Origin: Polytrichum commune
Taxonomy: Eukaryota; Streptophyta; Polytrichopsida; Polytrichales; Polytrichaceae
Length of the DNA: 64,000 nt
Assembly (NCBI GenBank): GCA_950295325.1
Contig: OX485803.1
Location: 60,959,554-61,023,553 of the forward strand
Direction of reading: 5' to 3'
The first letter of the stretch is position 1. Each line of letters begins with the position of its first letter. The translations under genes were made by a program, and so were the position numbers. Positions 22,288 through 32,829 of the stretch are shown piece by piece. The notes beneath the pieces are model-generated. The model did not search any database. It was not told the origin of the DNA and worked only from the letters and a program-made list of their open reading frames with translations.

Positions 22288-25200
22288 TTAGTTATGATTT
22301 TGTAGGTCTGTGATGGGTTGTCTATTTTCTATTCGTCTTTTGTGGATTAATATTGAGTGTGCATATTGTATGGCAATTATGTTGAGTTGTTTGAATGTGT
22401 TCCTAATTTGTGATGTGGGGAGTTTAAGCTTTGTTTCAAGTTCTTTCATTGAGGGGATGTGAGTTGTGGCTCGAGCACCAGATGCTAATACAATAAGTGG
22501 GGCTACGTTCCAACCCTTTGCGATGATATTATTTATGAGTGGTTGATATTTTGTGATTTTTTGATTTATGGTTTCAGTGGAGAATCTGTCATTACAGTAT
22601 GTGAATTCTATAAATTGAATTGTAATTTCTGGTGTGGGTGCTTCTGGTGGTGGGGAATTGTAAGGGTGCCCTATAATGCATAGAATGTCGGGTTTGAGTC
22701 TAGCGTTACAATGACATCTTTGGGTACCACATGTGCAGGGTAGTAACCATGTTGGTACTGTGTTGTCTTGGGGTAGTTCATTATATGTACCTGCGTTCAT
22801 GAGTATGTAGTGTCTTGTTATTTTATTTGAGACAAGAAGTTTGCGTATTTCCCATACCGCTTTGTTATGTCTTTTTGTAATTAGTGCGTGGATGTGTTGT
22901 TGTTTGCACTTAAGGAGTATATGTAGCCATGTATCCGCTTCTAATGAGTTGCAAATGTTACATGTATGGGATGGGTATGCAATTCTACCAAAAAAGAGTT
23001 GTTTTCTAGCTTGTCCCATGTATTGTCCAGTTCGGAATTTTACTAAGCACGTTTTTTGCTTGTCTGAGATAGCCGGGTTGGTCCAAAAGTCATTTGATAA
23101 TGTTTTGTCGATATCTTTGTTATCAAGCCATTTATGTAATTGATGTGTTTGGGTTGCTAGAATGGATAGGTTGTGTTTTTTATCGTGTTTGATGATGTAT
23201 TTGCCAAGGTGTCGGATGGGGCCTTTGTCTGGTGTTTCTTGCATTGAATGCCACCAATCTTTTTGGAGGTAGTATGGCGTGGGGTGCGCATGCTCATGTG
23301 TGTCTATAGCGTCTCTATGTTCTAATTCACAACCCAATTTTGCTAATTTATCGGCTTGTTCGTTACCTTGAATGTTTGTGTGGGCTTTGACTTTGTGTAG
23401 TGTGGTGGTTTGTGTGCGGGATTGCAGCATCTTAACTATGGATTCTAGTATCTTTTTATCCGGGTGGCTATTGTGTAGTGTTGGGTGTTTAGTTTGTGTG
23501 TTCAGGAGATATAAGACATTGAGACAATCTGTAAAGATATGTGCCGGTTCATTCCGGTATGTGGTAGTGAGGAGGTGGAGGGTGTGGTGTATAGCCATAA
23601 GTTCTGCCCTAAGTATATTTTGGAGTCCGGGTAGTCTTTCTGTGATTTTGAGGTTTTTGAAAGGGTTATATATACCATACCCTGCTTTTTCTCGTCTCCA
23701 ATGCCCTTGGGTTATTTCTTTGGGTGGCATGAATGATCCATCCGTGTAATAGCAAAATTGTGGGTGGTATTTGAGGGGTAGGCATATGTCTTGATTCGTG
23801 TATATGGGAGTGTTAGAAGTGTGGTTTGTAAGTGGATGGAGGGGCGGGTATATAAGTTGGGACCATTTCTTGCTTCTATTTACTAAGGTGTTTATAGGTG
23901 TAGGCGGTGCCGGTGTGTTAAATGATGTGGGTATTTGGAGGGTAGTGCTAATAGTGTCCATACGATTCGCATATTCACATGATCCGGGGGACATGTGTTT
24001 GTGGTGTATACATAATATGCGGATGTCATGATTTTCTGTTTGTGGGTTAGTTCGTAATTCCGGGGGTATTGTGGGTTCATCATATGTAATGGTGTCTGCT
24101 TTGAAATGTGAGATAACGTGAGAATCTGGGAAAGGGCCTTCATGGGGGTTGAGGTTGTGGTACCAGTTTGGGTCAGTTGTTATGAGTATTGTGATTGTGT
24201 CTGGGTTATGTTTGGTGGCAAGTCTAGCCCAATGTAGGGCTTGTTGAGTGTCTTTTTCTGTGTCCGGGTGGGCATATCCCACCCCTGCCCATTTATGTTG
24301 GAATGCTGTGCCTATTGACCCGAATACCTTGTCCCTAGAAAATGGGGAGGAGAATTGTTTCAATGTAGTAGGACATGTGATTGGTGATGAGAAGTAGGAA
24401 TGGGTGATGTGGAAGGAGTCAATGATGTTTTCTAAGATGGCATTTGGGAGGGTGTATTGTGAGAGTTTGAGGGGGTCGTTTTTGGGCATTCTATATTTGT
24501 ATCTTTGATACAACCATGCCACTTCTTTTTCAAAGGATTGTATGGGGGGTTCTAAGTTGTGTGGTTTATTTAATGCATTTTGGTATTGTTCCCATAGCCA
24601 TTGTAGTCTTAGTTCGGGAATGGTAATTAGGTGGCGCCCGTCATTATCATAGATGTGTGATGCGCCATATTGGCTTTGGATGGTGTGTTGTGTGCATTCA
24701 ATGTCATTATCTGGGTTGCATTCATTGATATGGATGTGGCATAGGGGTATGTCTTGTGGTGGGCGGACATATCTTGTGTCTCTCATTTGTGCTTCACTAA
24801 AGTTTATTTGGAGAATGTTGGTGAAGTGTTGGTGTTGTTTTTGGGTGTAGTATTGTGTTAAGAGTAGTATGTTATGATTTATAGTGTTTTGGTTGTTCCA
24901 AGGGAACAAGTCTCTTTGTGGGAGCCATTTATGGTATTTGGTTTCATTAGGAAGTATCCATTGGCAAAGGTAGGATGTGTAGTGTTTTATGATTTTGTTT
25001 TTGTCTTTGTATGTGTGAGGATGGTCGTTTATTATAGATTGTATTGGGAATTGTATGTGGTTTTGTTGGATGTGTGAGGGGGGTTTTGGATATTCCGGTA
25101 GTGGGGGTGGTATGGGGTGTATATTATGTCTACTTAGGCTTGTGTTTATATGATGATTTTGTATTTTGTAGGCGTCCTTGAGAGTATTGGGTGTCGTATG

Positions 25201-26865
25201 TGTTAGGCAAGTATTTGGGCATTGGTTGTGACAAGGGGGTTTACAAAATATCTTACGCGCGTGTTCTAGGGCGGTTTTAACTATTTTAGTGGGTGAGGCA
25301 TAATAGTACTTGAATTCATCATTTGTCATGAGGTGTGTGCCATTGGGGTGCATTATGTGTTTTAGTTCGGTTATGTTGCATAAAATTAATTTATGTAAGT
25401 ATTGGAGGGAAGTGGTGGGAGTTAGTGTGGGTATATGGTGTGCTTGACTCATCCATTGTGTCTCTAATGGCGTGGGGTGAAGGGGGAATTTTGCAAGTGT
25501 ACTTCTAAGGTGAGTGGCACTAGTTTTTTTGAGTAGGTATAATGTTCTAGTAATTGGTGATCTCATGCAATCATGCGGGGATATTCGTGGTAAGAGGAGT
25601 GATCCGCCATGTTTGGCAAGGATATGTTTGGTTAATCCATTATATATTCTTCCAAGTCTTCCTTGGTCGTTGAGGGCATTTATGAGTTGTTCTCCGATAC
25701 ATGTTATATAGGCATTTTTTAGTGAGAAAGCTTCGGTGCCGAACATATTTTGTGGAAGTTGTGTAACGGCGTTTGATAGGCATTTCGGGAGGCCACATAT
25801 ATTTTTGTGTAGGGCAATTATTCTTTTATCTAATTTTTTAATAGCGGGAAGTGAGTATGGGACGGCATAAAAGCTATAGGCTATGCCGGCTCTTATGACT
25901 ATGTCAACCATTTGTATTTTTTGCTTCATGGTGGCTAGGCATGTGGTTAGTAGTTTACATTGTTTGATTAGTTTGGTTGTTGTAATATGCGTTTGGGTTT
26001 TCCATTGTAGTGATGGAACTAAATTGATTCCGAGGTAAACATATGGTTCGTGTTGGCTTAGTATAGGTATTGGTTGGTTTCGGAAGTTAATATTGATGGC
26101 CGTTAAATGTGTTTTAAAAGCTTGTGCATTTAGTTTGGATTTATTTGGGCATCCTGTGATTGCGCATTTCGGGATGCCTAGGTCCATTCCGGCCCATTCA
26201 CAATATCTATCTAGCTTGTTCAATTGTTGTTGGATGGATGTCGCATTGTTGGATATTACCGCTAGGTCGTCTGCATAGGCCGCGGAGCTTAATTGTGTAT
26301 TAAAGGTTTTGAAGGTGTATCCGTGGGGTCCGCGTTGTAGCCATCTAAGTAATGGTTCGAGAAAGATGATGAAGAGGTAAGGGCTTAGCGTATCTCCTTG
26401 TATGGTTCCCCTTTGTATGGGTATGGGTAGTGTTTTATCGAAGTATTCCCCGATAAATGTGGTAGTTGATTGTGAATAGATATTTCCTACTAGTGCTACG
26501 GCATCTTGCGGATAACCGAGGTCTTTCATAATGGCGAGGAGTCTAGCATGGTCGATAGAGCCAAAGGCATTTTTGAAGTCTATATATAGAATGTAGATGT
26601 CTTGGTTAGTGAGTCGTGCATCTTCTAACGCGGCAATGAGGGTTTGAAGTTGTCGGGCGGTGCATCTTTTAGCTCTAAAGCCCTCTTGGCTATCATGTAG
26701 AATTTGGTGTTTTTCCCCGTATGAGGAGAGTATACTAGTGAGTGTGCTAGTAAATAATTTGTAAATAGTGTTGGCAAGTGCAATAGGCCGATGGTTGGTG
26801 AGGTGATGGGGGTTGTCTTTTTTGTATAAGAGTATCGTAAGGCTCGTTTTCCAAGCTTTAGGTAT
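22288..26865 (-). pseudogene. LINE ORF2 C-terminal part: RT, RNase H, zinc knuckle, RLE-like
   Basis: The frame is open for 1,526 codons; the first ATG is at 26529 and numbering below starts there. Upstream of it the RT fingers/palm run in frame (HRPIALANTIYKL, SQEGFRAKRCTARQL, YIDFKNAFGSIDH). The catalytic YADD is at 85-88. A type I RNase H follows, with YYTDGSF (Asp930), a RAELMAIHHT helix and GNEQADKLA (Asp1060). A CCHC knuckle sits at Cys1190, Cys1193, His1203 and Cys1208. The C-terminus has RLKPD (Asp1281), FIEFT (Glu1308), a KITKY helix and IVLASGARA, the pattern of the restriction-like endonuclease in R2- and Dualen-type LINEs. It is cut off from the upstream frame by one TAA at 26866-26868. 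All key catalytic residues are kept. Confidence 0.82.
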
Positions 26866-27801
26866 TTATTTTTGTTTATAACAGTGGGTAAAAAATAATA
26901 GTAGAAGCTTGTGGAATCTTGGCGGCATATTTTTTAGTATGGTGTTAGGAATTTGATCGGGTCCCGGCATTTTCCCGTTGGTAAGGTTTTTAAGACATAT
27001 ATCGTATGTTTCTTGGTCTAGGTATGTGTGTAAGGGAATTAAGACTTCGCCTCTCTTCTCTATAGTAAATCCGTTGAGGTCATGCCACGGATATTGTCTA
27101 ACTCTACATAGGCATTGTTGTGGGTGATCGGGTTGATAGTGGCATGTTGGGACGGTTGGTCTATTGCTTATGGATTGTTGCACATATATTTCTTGTGCGA
27201 TGTCTGTGGGGCTTGTAAGGATATTATTGAATCGATCTATTAGGCAGTCTAAAGGGGGGGTGTCAATATTCTTGAAGACTTTTCTATTAATTTTCTTGGG
27301 ATTTTTGTCATATAATTGTTGGTATTTGCATATGGCTTTTTTGATTTGTTGGGTGGTGTAGTTTGTTGTTATTTTGCGGGCTTTGTTTTTAGCTTCTTTG
27401 GCGATGTTGGCTAAGTTGGCTAGCCATGTTTCGTATGGGTGGGAAGGATGTCGAGGTGGGGGTATAGTGACAGAGGTATGGTTATTAATTTCTTGTGTGA
27501 TAATGGGGTGAGTTCGCCAATTTGGGTTGTTTTTTATGATATATATTGTTTTTCTAATAAGATGGTAGGTAGATAGATGTATTTTCCATTCTTTTTGGAG
27601 TTTCTTTGGAAGGTAGCCTCCTTGCTTAGCGATTTTGTTTGATAGCGTGGGAATGGGTGGGGCACTACATGTTTCTAGGACGGTGGTTGTAATGTTGTCG
27701 GTGAGGGAGCTTAGTGATTGACATGCTAGTTGCCATTGTTCATTTGTCAAGTGGTTATTTTCTAACAATTGTGTGAGCTCGTCGATTTGGTTTGAGTTGT
27801 C
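26866..27801 (-). pseudogene. LINE ORF2 segment linking APE and RT
   Basis: Same reading frame as the APE segment above it and the RT segment below, bounded by single TAA codons at 27802-27804 and 26866-26868. It codes the spacer after the endonuclease and the start of the RT, recognisable by ETYDICLKNLTNGKMPGPD and IPNTILKNMPP, which match the GKAPGPDGIP box of LINE reverse transcriptases. The ORF from its first ATG-like position (27768) is 300 codons. Confidence 0.78.
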
Positions 27802-28965
27802 TTAGAAGAATTTGGTGTGGAAGATTTCTAGGTTTTCCTTGGGTATAGGGTTGAATATCCTAGGTGGTGGATCGGGGGTTGTGATTGGTTCTCTTGCGAT
27901 AAGTGTGTTTGGGGGTATTCGGAGTTGTATAGGTAGATGATCGGAGTTTAGGTGTGTTGTTTGATTTGTAGTTGAGGTGAATTGGTGGTTATGTGGGGTT
28001 TTGATGTAAAATCCATCTATTAGGCTATTTTGTGTGTAATTATGTCCTCCTTGCCTTGAAAATGTTGTGTTTGTCGGGATGTATGTTAGTTCTAGGTTGG
28101 TTGTAAATGATCGCCAAAGGTAATCTTCCGGTTGTGGCGGTGTGGTTTGTTGGTCATTTTGTCTTCCAATCAAAGCAACGTCTCTATTAAAATCTCCACA
28201 TAGGATGTATGCGTGATTAGGGTGTGTATTTATTTGATGAGTGATGTTGGTTTGTATGATGGGGATGAGAGGTAGGTCCTCCTCATGCGAGGGCATATAT
28301 AAATTAATTAAGAGCCATGGTTGTAAAGGTTGGTTTGCTATGCGCGTTACTTGGAGGAATGAGGATATGTTTACGGGGGTGGGAATTTTGGAAAGATTGC
28401 CTGGAAATGCATGTTTGTTGTGTATTAGTAGTAGTAGTCCTCCTCTATATCCTCTGTATGTCATTCGTTGGCGTGTGATTCTTGTAATGTTGTGTGTGTT
28501 GTTGAAGAAAAGTTTGTATTGAGGGAATAGGTGTTGTATATATTTTGTGGATTTAGTGGCGGAAAGCTTGGTTTCTTGAATGGTGATGATTGATGGGGGT
28601 TGTTGGGGGTCCGTGATTAGTTCTTGTAGACATGGCATGGCAGTGTTTAGTGAGGAGGCATTCCAGGTTATGGCGTATGATTCTTGACTAGTTAGCGGGA
28701 CCGGGTTGGGCGAGGGTGATGAATGATAATTAATGGGGGGATTGGGGCGTGTGTATTCATTTATAGGTTCGTTATATCTTAGTGCCTCTATTAGTAGTTG
28801 TCTTGGAAGATATGGAAATTTTTCTTGTAATTTTTCTATATTAACGGAGTTATGGTCTAGATGTATATAATCATATAATTGTTTGTGTATTGTGTTGGGA
28901 GGGGTGATAGTGTCTTTATATATATGACAAAATTGTGTATATGGGTGTGGGGTATTTATATGTCT
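27802..28965 (-). pseudogene. LINE ORF2 segment: APE endonuclease
   Basis: The open frame holds an AP-endonuclease-like domain with every catalytic signature: TWNAS (metal-binding Asn), QETKL (Glu), INLYMPS, CGDFNRD, SLIDGFYI and SDHLPI. This enzyme nicks target DNA to prime reverse transcription. It continues in frame from the upstream 2A-bearing ORF past TAA codons at 28978-28980 and 28966-28968, and into the RT past TAA at 27802-27804. The first ATG inside the frame is 28638, which would cut off the first strand of the domain, so the upstream frame must supply the N-terminus. Confidence 0.85.
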
Positions 28966-28977
28966 TTATGGTGGGTT

Positions 28978-30327
28978 TTACAATCTTGACATTCTTTCTA
29001 GTAGTTGAGATGTCCATTCTTGTATTGGTTGGTGTTGTAGGAGTGTGTTACATGTTAGAGTGGAGGGACTAATGGTTACGACTATTGCATAGATGACCCT
29101 TGGGGGAGGATGGTGATTATATTGTTGTATGTGATTATACAAGTATGGGAGGGAGTGTATTATTTGTGTATGGAGCAGATGTGTGTTTTGGAAAAGGGGT
29201 TTGAATGTTTTAGCCAAGTGTTGGTATTCTGGGTGGAATTTGATCGTACTTGGTAGGAAATATGTTGTTTGTCTTCTCTTGTGGTCAGGGGGGTGTGTTT
29301 TTAGTAGGTCATGCATAGGTCCTGGGTTAGGGTGGATGTCGCCGCATTGTAAAATGAGTAAATGTAGTTGAGTATGGTGTTGTATTATTATGTTTAATTG
29401 TAAGTTTTGGTTGGATTTTTGTTTGATTGGTTTATATGGATTCGTGTGAATGGGGGTGGAATTTGGTGGTGTGTACAAGTTATTTGTGTGTTTGAATGTA
29501 TGTGAGATGGTATTATGATGTTTTAGGCTATGTGATATTATGATTGTATGGAGTTGGGAATTAGATTGTTGGTTTAGGTAATGTTTAGATTTTTCTTCTA
29601 GGTGTTTATAGTGGTTTTTGAACATTGTTGTGTTAGTCTTGGAGCATTGTTTGTGTCTTTGTATGTATTTACGGAGGGGATTGGCTACTCTATATGAGAG
29701 TGGACCCGGGTTTGTGTGTATGTCTCCTCCTAGTAGTATGATTATGGAATTGTTCCATGTATAGTAGTGTATAACTTTAGATTTTGGGTGTTTGAGGTAG
29801 GTGTGAGTTGTGTAACGGATGGTGCTTATATGAGTTATGAGTATTATGAGAGGTGGTGGAATTGTCGGGTATTTGAGTGGGATGGGGTGGGTGGTGCTAT
29901 GTATGTAGTGTGTGTGGTTGGGGTGATTATATGGGAGGGTGGTTGAAGCTTTATGGTGTGGGTGATATGTGTGGAAGTCATGGGATGTGTTTAGTGTTGT
30001 GGTGTGTGGGGTTAGGATGGTGAGGTGGGTGTACGTGTTTGAGATAATGATCATGATGTCTATTATGTGAAATAGATTTGTATGGGTTTGGGAGTCGTAG
30101 CGGTTTGTGTGTGCTTGTTTGTAGTTTGTGTGTATGCGGTTGGGCGAAATAAGTATGGTTCCTAGGTTGGACAAAAATAGTGCAAATGTAGTATCTTTAT
30201 TTATAAAGAAGTAGAAAATACATAGTATTTGTATGAGTGACTTCCATGCATATTCTATGGGTATTCTATTCATGTGGGTGATATTGATCTTTGTGGGGGT
30301 TGGATGGGGAGTTCCTATAGTGACCAT
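28978..30327 (-). CDS. LINE ORF2 N-terminal part with two 2A-like motifs
   Basis: 449 codons from a genuine ATG, in the same frame as APE-RT-RNase H downstream. The sequence is His/Thr/Pro-rich with hydrophobic patches. It contains LLGGDIHTNPGP (residues 199-210) and LQCGDIHPNPGP (327-338). Both match the 2A core GDxExNPGP except that Glu is His, and each follows a hydrophobic run (SIIILL; LHLLIL) as in active 2A peptides. In animal and trypanosome LINEs, 2A-like sequences sit in the same place, N-terminal to the endonuclease. The ORF overlaps the end of ORF1 by 62 nt in another frame. No enzymatic domain recognised. It ends at TAA, possibly a nonsense mutation rather than the true stop. Confidence 0.7.
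   Translation of the reverse strand: MVTIGTPHPTPTKINITHMNRIPIEYAWKSLIQILCIFYFFINKDTTFALFLSNLGTILISPNRIHTNYKQAHTNRYDSQTHTNLFHIIDIMIIISNTYTHLTILTPHTTTLNTSHDFHTYHPHHKASTTLPYNHPNHTHYIHSTTHPIPLKYPTIPPPLIILITHISTIRYTTHTYLKHPKSKVIHYYTWNNSIIILLGGDIHTNPGPLSYRVANPLRKYIQRHKQCSKTNTTMFKNHYKHLEEKSKHYLNQQSNSQLHTIIISHSLKHHNTISHTFKHTNNLYTPPNSTPIHTNPYKPIKQKSNQNLQLNIIIQHHTQLHLLILQCGDIHPNPGPMHDLLKTHPPDHKRRQTTYFLPSTIKFHPEYQHLAKTFKPLFQNTHLLHTQIIHSLPYLYNHIQQYNHHPPPRVIYAIVVTISPSTLTCNTLLQHQPIQEWTSQLLERMSRL
29317..29343 (-). other. 2A-like motif 2 (GDIHPNPGP)
   Basis: Codons for GDIHPNPGP followed by Met, preceded by LHLLILQC. It keeps the NPG/P pivot at which ribosomes skip a peptide bond in 2A sequences; His replaces the usual Glu. 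Activity unknown. Confidence 0.6.
29701..29727 (-). other. 2A-like motif 1 (GDIHTNPGP)
   Basis: Codons for GDIHTNPGP preceded by WNNSIIILLG. Same Glu-to-His change as the second motif 128 codons downstream. Confidence 0.6.
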
Positions 30328-32818
30328 ACGAGAATCCCGGTGGCGCTTGTTGGTGCATGTTGGTGTCGCCTTCGTTAGTCAAAGATGTGTTTGGAGCATG
30401 GTGAAGTCTCGCTATGGTGGTGGTGGGGGGGTCCGGTGATGTAGCGGCCAAAGTTTGCATAATGTTGTGGATGCGACTATTAGATTGTTGAAACTCCATT
30501 GCCATAGCACTCATGATGTTGTGGATGTTCGTTGCATGTGTTTTGAGGATGTCCGTTGAGGCTTCAATGCGCGTATCCGTGTTGTGGTTGATGGTGTGTG
30601 TGAGCGTAGTGAGCTTGTCATCCATGGAGGCGGTTAGTTCCTTCATAGCTTTGGTGAAGAGTTTTTCCGACACTAGTGGGGAGGATGCGGCTATGTTGGT
30701 CATAGCTTGGGCCTTTTGAGCAATGACCTCACGTACGGGAGCTTGAGCGAGTCGGATGGCGGTTGGGTTGGGTTCGGTGCCATCTATACTACCTTTGTGT
30801 GGAACAAAGTCCACCCTCCGTCCAAGGATGTATGTAGACTTATGAAGCCATTCGGTGTAGACCGCCGCGTTCAAGCATTGCACGTGACACCATCCGGCTT
30901 GGCGGTCGTCGGCTTGGTTGGTCTTGTACCCGTATGTGACTCCGGTGATGTTCTCCTCTCCAAACAACCTCTTGAGTGACTTGGTGATAGTTGATTGTGA
31001 CTCTCGTTGGGGTAGGTTATTAGCCACTAGTGTAGTGCTAATCCTTAACTCCGATGGGTTGCTCAACTCCTTATCCTTGGTGATGCTCACTCTTAGCTTC
31101 TCGGAGTGAAAGGTGAGGCCGTTGTTGAGGATGTCATCGCGGGCTTCTTCGGTGGTGAGGGTGATGAAGGCGAAGTCTCTTTCCGTCTCCGATTTGGTTA
31201 GGGAGAGGATATCCACCTCCCGCCCATCATAGTATGAATCTCGCATGAGATTCTTTAATATGTCTAAGGCCGTTTGATTACGGAGGGCATCCCCTTTGAG
31301 GTGGAGTTGCATGTTCTTGGCTTTAGTGATAAGCTCAAAACCTTTTTCCACCTTGCCGATGGTGCGTTCGCCATCGCCCAACTTCATGACAAATGCTCTT
31401 TCTCCTCGGAGAAGGGCTAGGCCATCCCGTTGCGGAAATTGGAGGTGGAGTTTAACGAATCCGGCCCAATTCCTAGTGACCGTATTGATTCCGATATCTA
31501 TCGGGTTGGAATAGGCGGTACCTAGTGGTATGTTCATGCTCCGAAGTCGTTCCATGCATGCGGTCTTGACTTCTCTTCGGTTGAGCGACTTGTAGTCACC
31601 ATCAAAGCGGATGGTGACGTGAAAACCATCGGTGAGGCCCGTGTCTTGAGATGTTTTCTCGTACATGGGGATTTGCGTGAAATGCAAGTGTTGTCCGGGA
31701 ACCGCGTCCGGTCGTTTGGAGGGGTAGAGTACTTGTTTTGTCCTTGGGAAAGCTTGGCGAAGTGTGCGAAACTCTTGGATTTCGGTGGCGGGTGTTCCTA
31801 GCTTGGTGAATTCCTCATCGGTTCGGGACTCCGTCACTTCTCTCTTGCCCCTTTGGATGGCTAATGCCTCATGCATGTGGAAACCAAGCCACATTTGACT
31901 AAGCATGTCAATGCCTAAGGCGGTTACCCTTTTTGGCCTTGTATTGGTGGGTGGTGTGTACTTACTTGGTATTGTGGGTGTGGATGTGGCCGTGAAGTCC
32001 GCGGCTTTCCTTCTCTTTGTGTTTTGACTCTCTGAAGCGTCTTCCAAGCGGGGATTACGATATTGGAGTGTTGGCGGTGTGCTTTCAGAGTTGTGTACGG
32101 ACTTGTGCGGTGTGACTTGTGCGGCTTGGATTGAGTTGCGGCCAAGTGACATTTGTAAGGAGCTCCCCCCTCTTTCCGGTGACACGTTCTCAAGTTGAGC
32201 GTCCATGTCTAAGTCTTCTTCAGCTTCAAATTCGTGTGCTTGGGGTGGTTGGTGTGGAGACGGCGAGTTGTGAGATGTTGGTGGCTGAGCTGAGATTTGA
32301 TGTCTGAAGTCGACATACTGGTCCTTGAGTGTGTGTGGCGGCTGCTGTAGTGAGTGAGACATGACGGGTGGAGGCTGGGTCGGCTGGGTCCCTGTCGGTG
32401 TCTTTGAAATATAGTGCCGTTGGGAGCAGTCTCTGGGTGCCGCAGCCTTCGCTGTAGGCCTGTTTGGTCTCTGGATGTCGGGGGTGGAGTGGTCGTGTGG
32501 GTTGGGAGTCGGGTGCCTAGTCCTTCGTGGGGGGTCAGTCGTTGTTGTGTTCTGCTCTGAAGGTCTTGTGAGGGAGCAGATTGTTTGGGGATCGGGAGCA
32601 GGGGCTTGTAGATGGTGTGTCGAGTGCTGGATGCAGTGTGCTTGTGGGCTAGTGTTGCTGCAGTCCCGTCGGTGAGTCTCAGGCTGTGTTTGCCAGTCGG
32701 AGGAGTGGGTGCGGAGTCTTGTGGCCTGAGGGTCGGGTGCTGGAGGCTGTGTGAATTGAGGCTGTGTGTCTTGTCGCTTTGATTGGTGGGCGTCTGTGGG
32801 TTGTGTTGATTCCTGCAT
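30266..32818 (-). CDS. LINE ORF1, RNA-binding protein, 850 aa
   Basis: Starts at a true ATG with an in-frame TAA four codons upstream and runs 850 codons. Residues 1-330 are Pro/Gln/Thr/His-rich and probably disordered. Three consecutive segments have the strand-helix-strand spacing of RRM folds: about 398-480 (FHVTIRFDGDY ... FVKLHLQF), 503-580 (MQLHLKGD ... FAFITLTTEEA) and 594-675 (TTLVANNLP ... GWCHVQCLN ... GRRVDFV). Residues 700-790 are Ala/Lys/Asp-rich and helical, likely a coiled coil for multimerisation. RRM-containing ORF1 proteins package LINE RNA. The RRM calls rest on pattern only. The ORF is intact. Confidence 0.75.
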   Translation of the reverse strand: MQESTQPTDAHQSKRQDTQPQFTQPPAPDPQATRLRTHSSDWQTQPETHRRDCSNTSPQAHCIQHSTHHLQAPAPDPQTICSLTRPSEQNTTTTDPPRRTRHPTPNPHDHSTPDIQRPNRPTAKAAAPRDCSQRHYISKTPTGTQPTQPPPVMSHSLQQPPHTLKDQYVDFRHQISAQPPTSHNSPSPHQPPQAHEFEAEEDLDMDAQLENVSPERGGSSLQMSLGRNSIQAAQVTPHKSVHNSESTPPTLQYRNPRLEDASESQNTKRRKAADFTATSTPTIPSKYTPPTNTRPKRVTALGIDMLSQMWLGFHMHEALAIQRGKREVTESRTDEEFTKLGTPATEIQEFRTLRQAFPRTKQVLYPSKRPDAVPGQHLHFTQIPMYEKTSQDTGLTDGFHVTIRFDGDYKSLNRREVKTACMERLRSMNIPLGTAYSNPIDIGINTVTRNWAGFVKLHLQFPQRDGLALLRGERAFVMKLGDGERTIGKVEKGFELITKAKNMQLHLKGDALRNQTALDILKNLMRDSYYDGREVDILSLTKSETERDFAFITLTTEEARDDILNNGLTFHSEKLRVSITKDKELSNPSELRISTTLVANNLPQRESQSTITKSLKRLFGEENITGVTYGYKTNQADDRQAGWCHVQCLNAAVYTEWLHKSTYILGRRVDFVPHKGSIDGTEPNPTAIRLAQAPVREVIAQKAQAMTNIAASSPLVSEKLFTKAMKELTASMDDKLTTLTHTINHNTDTRIEASTDILKTHATNIHNIMSAMAMEFQQSNSRIHNIMQTLAATSPDPPTTTIARLHHAPNTSLTNEGDTNMHQQAPPGFSYGHYRNSPSNPHKDQYHPHE

Positions 32819-32829
32819 GATAGATGGTT

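Noticed and set aside
23372-23749. Plus-strand frames of 60-125 codons throughout 22-35 kb
   Set aside because: Val/Trp/Cys/Leu-rich shadows of the minus-strand LINE coding frame.
22288-30327. Host-wide reassignment of TAA to glutamine
   Set aside because: Frames outside the LINE treat TAA as a stop (for example 20359-20361) and host genes end normally; local nonsense mutation is simpler.
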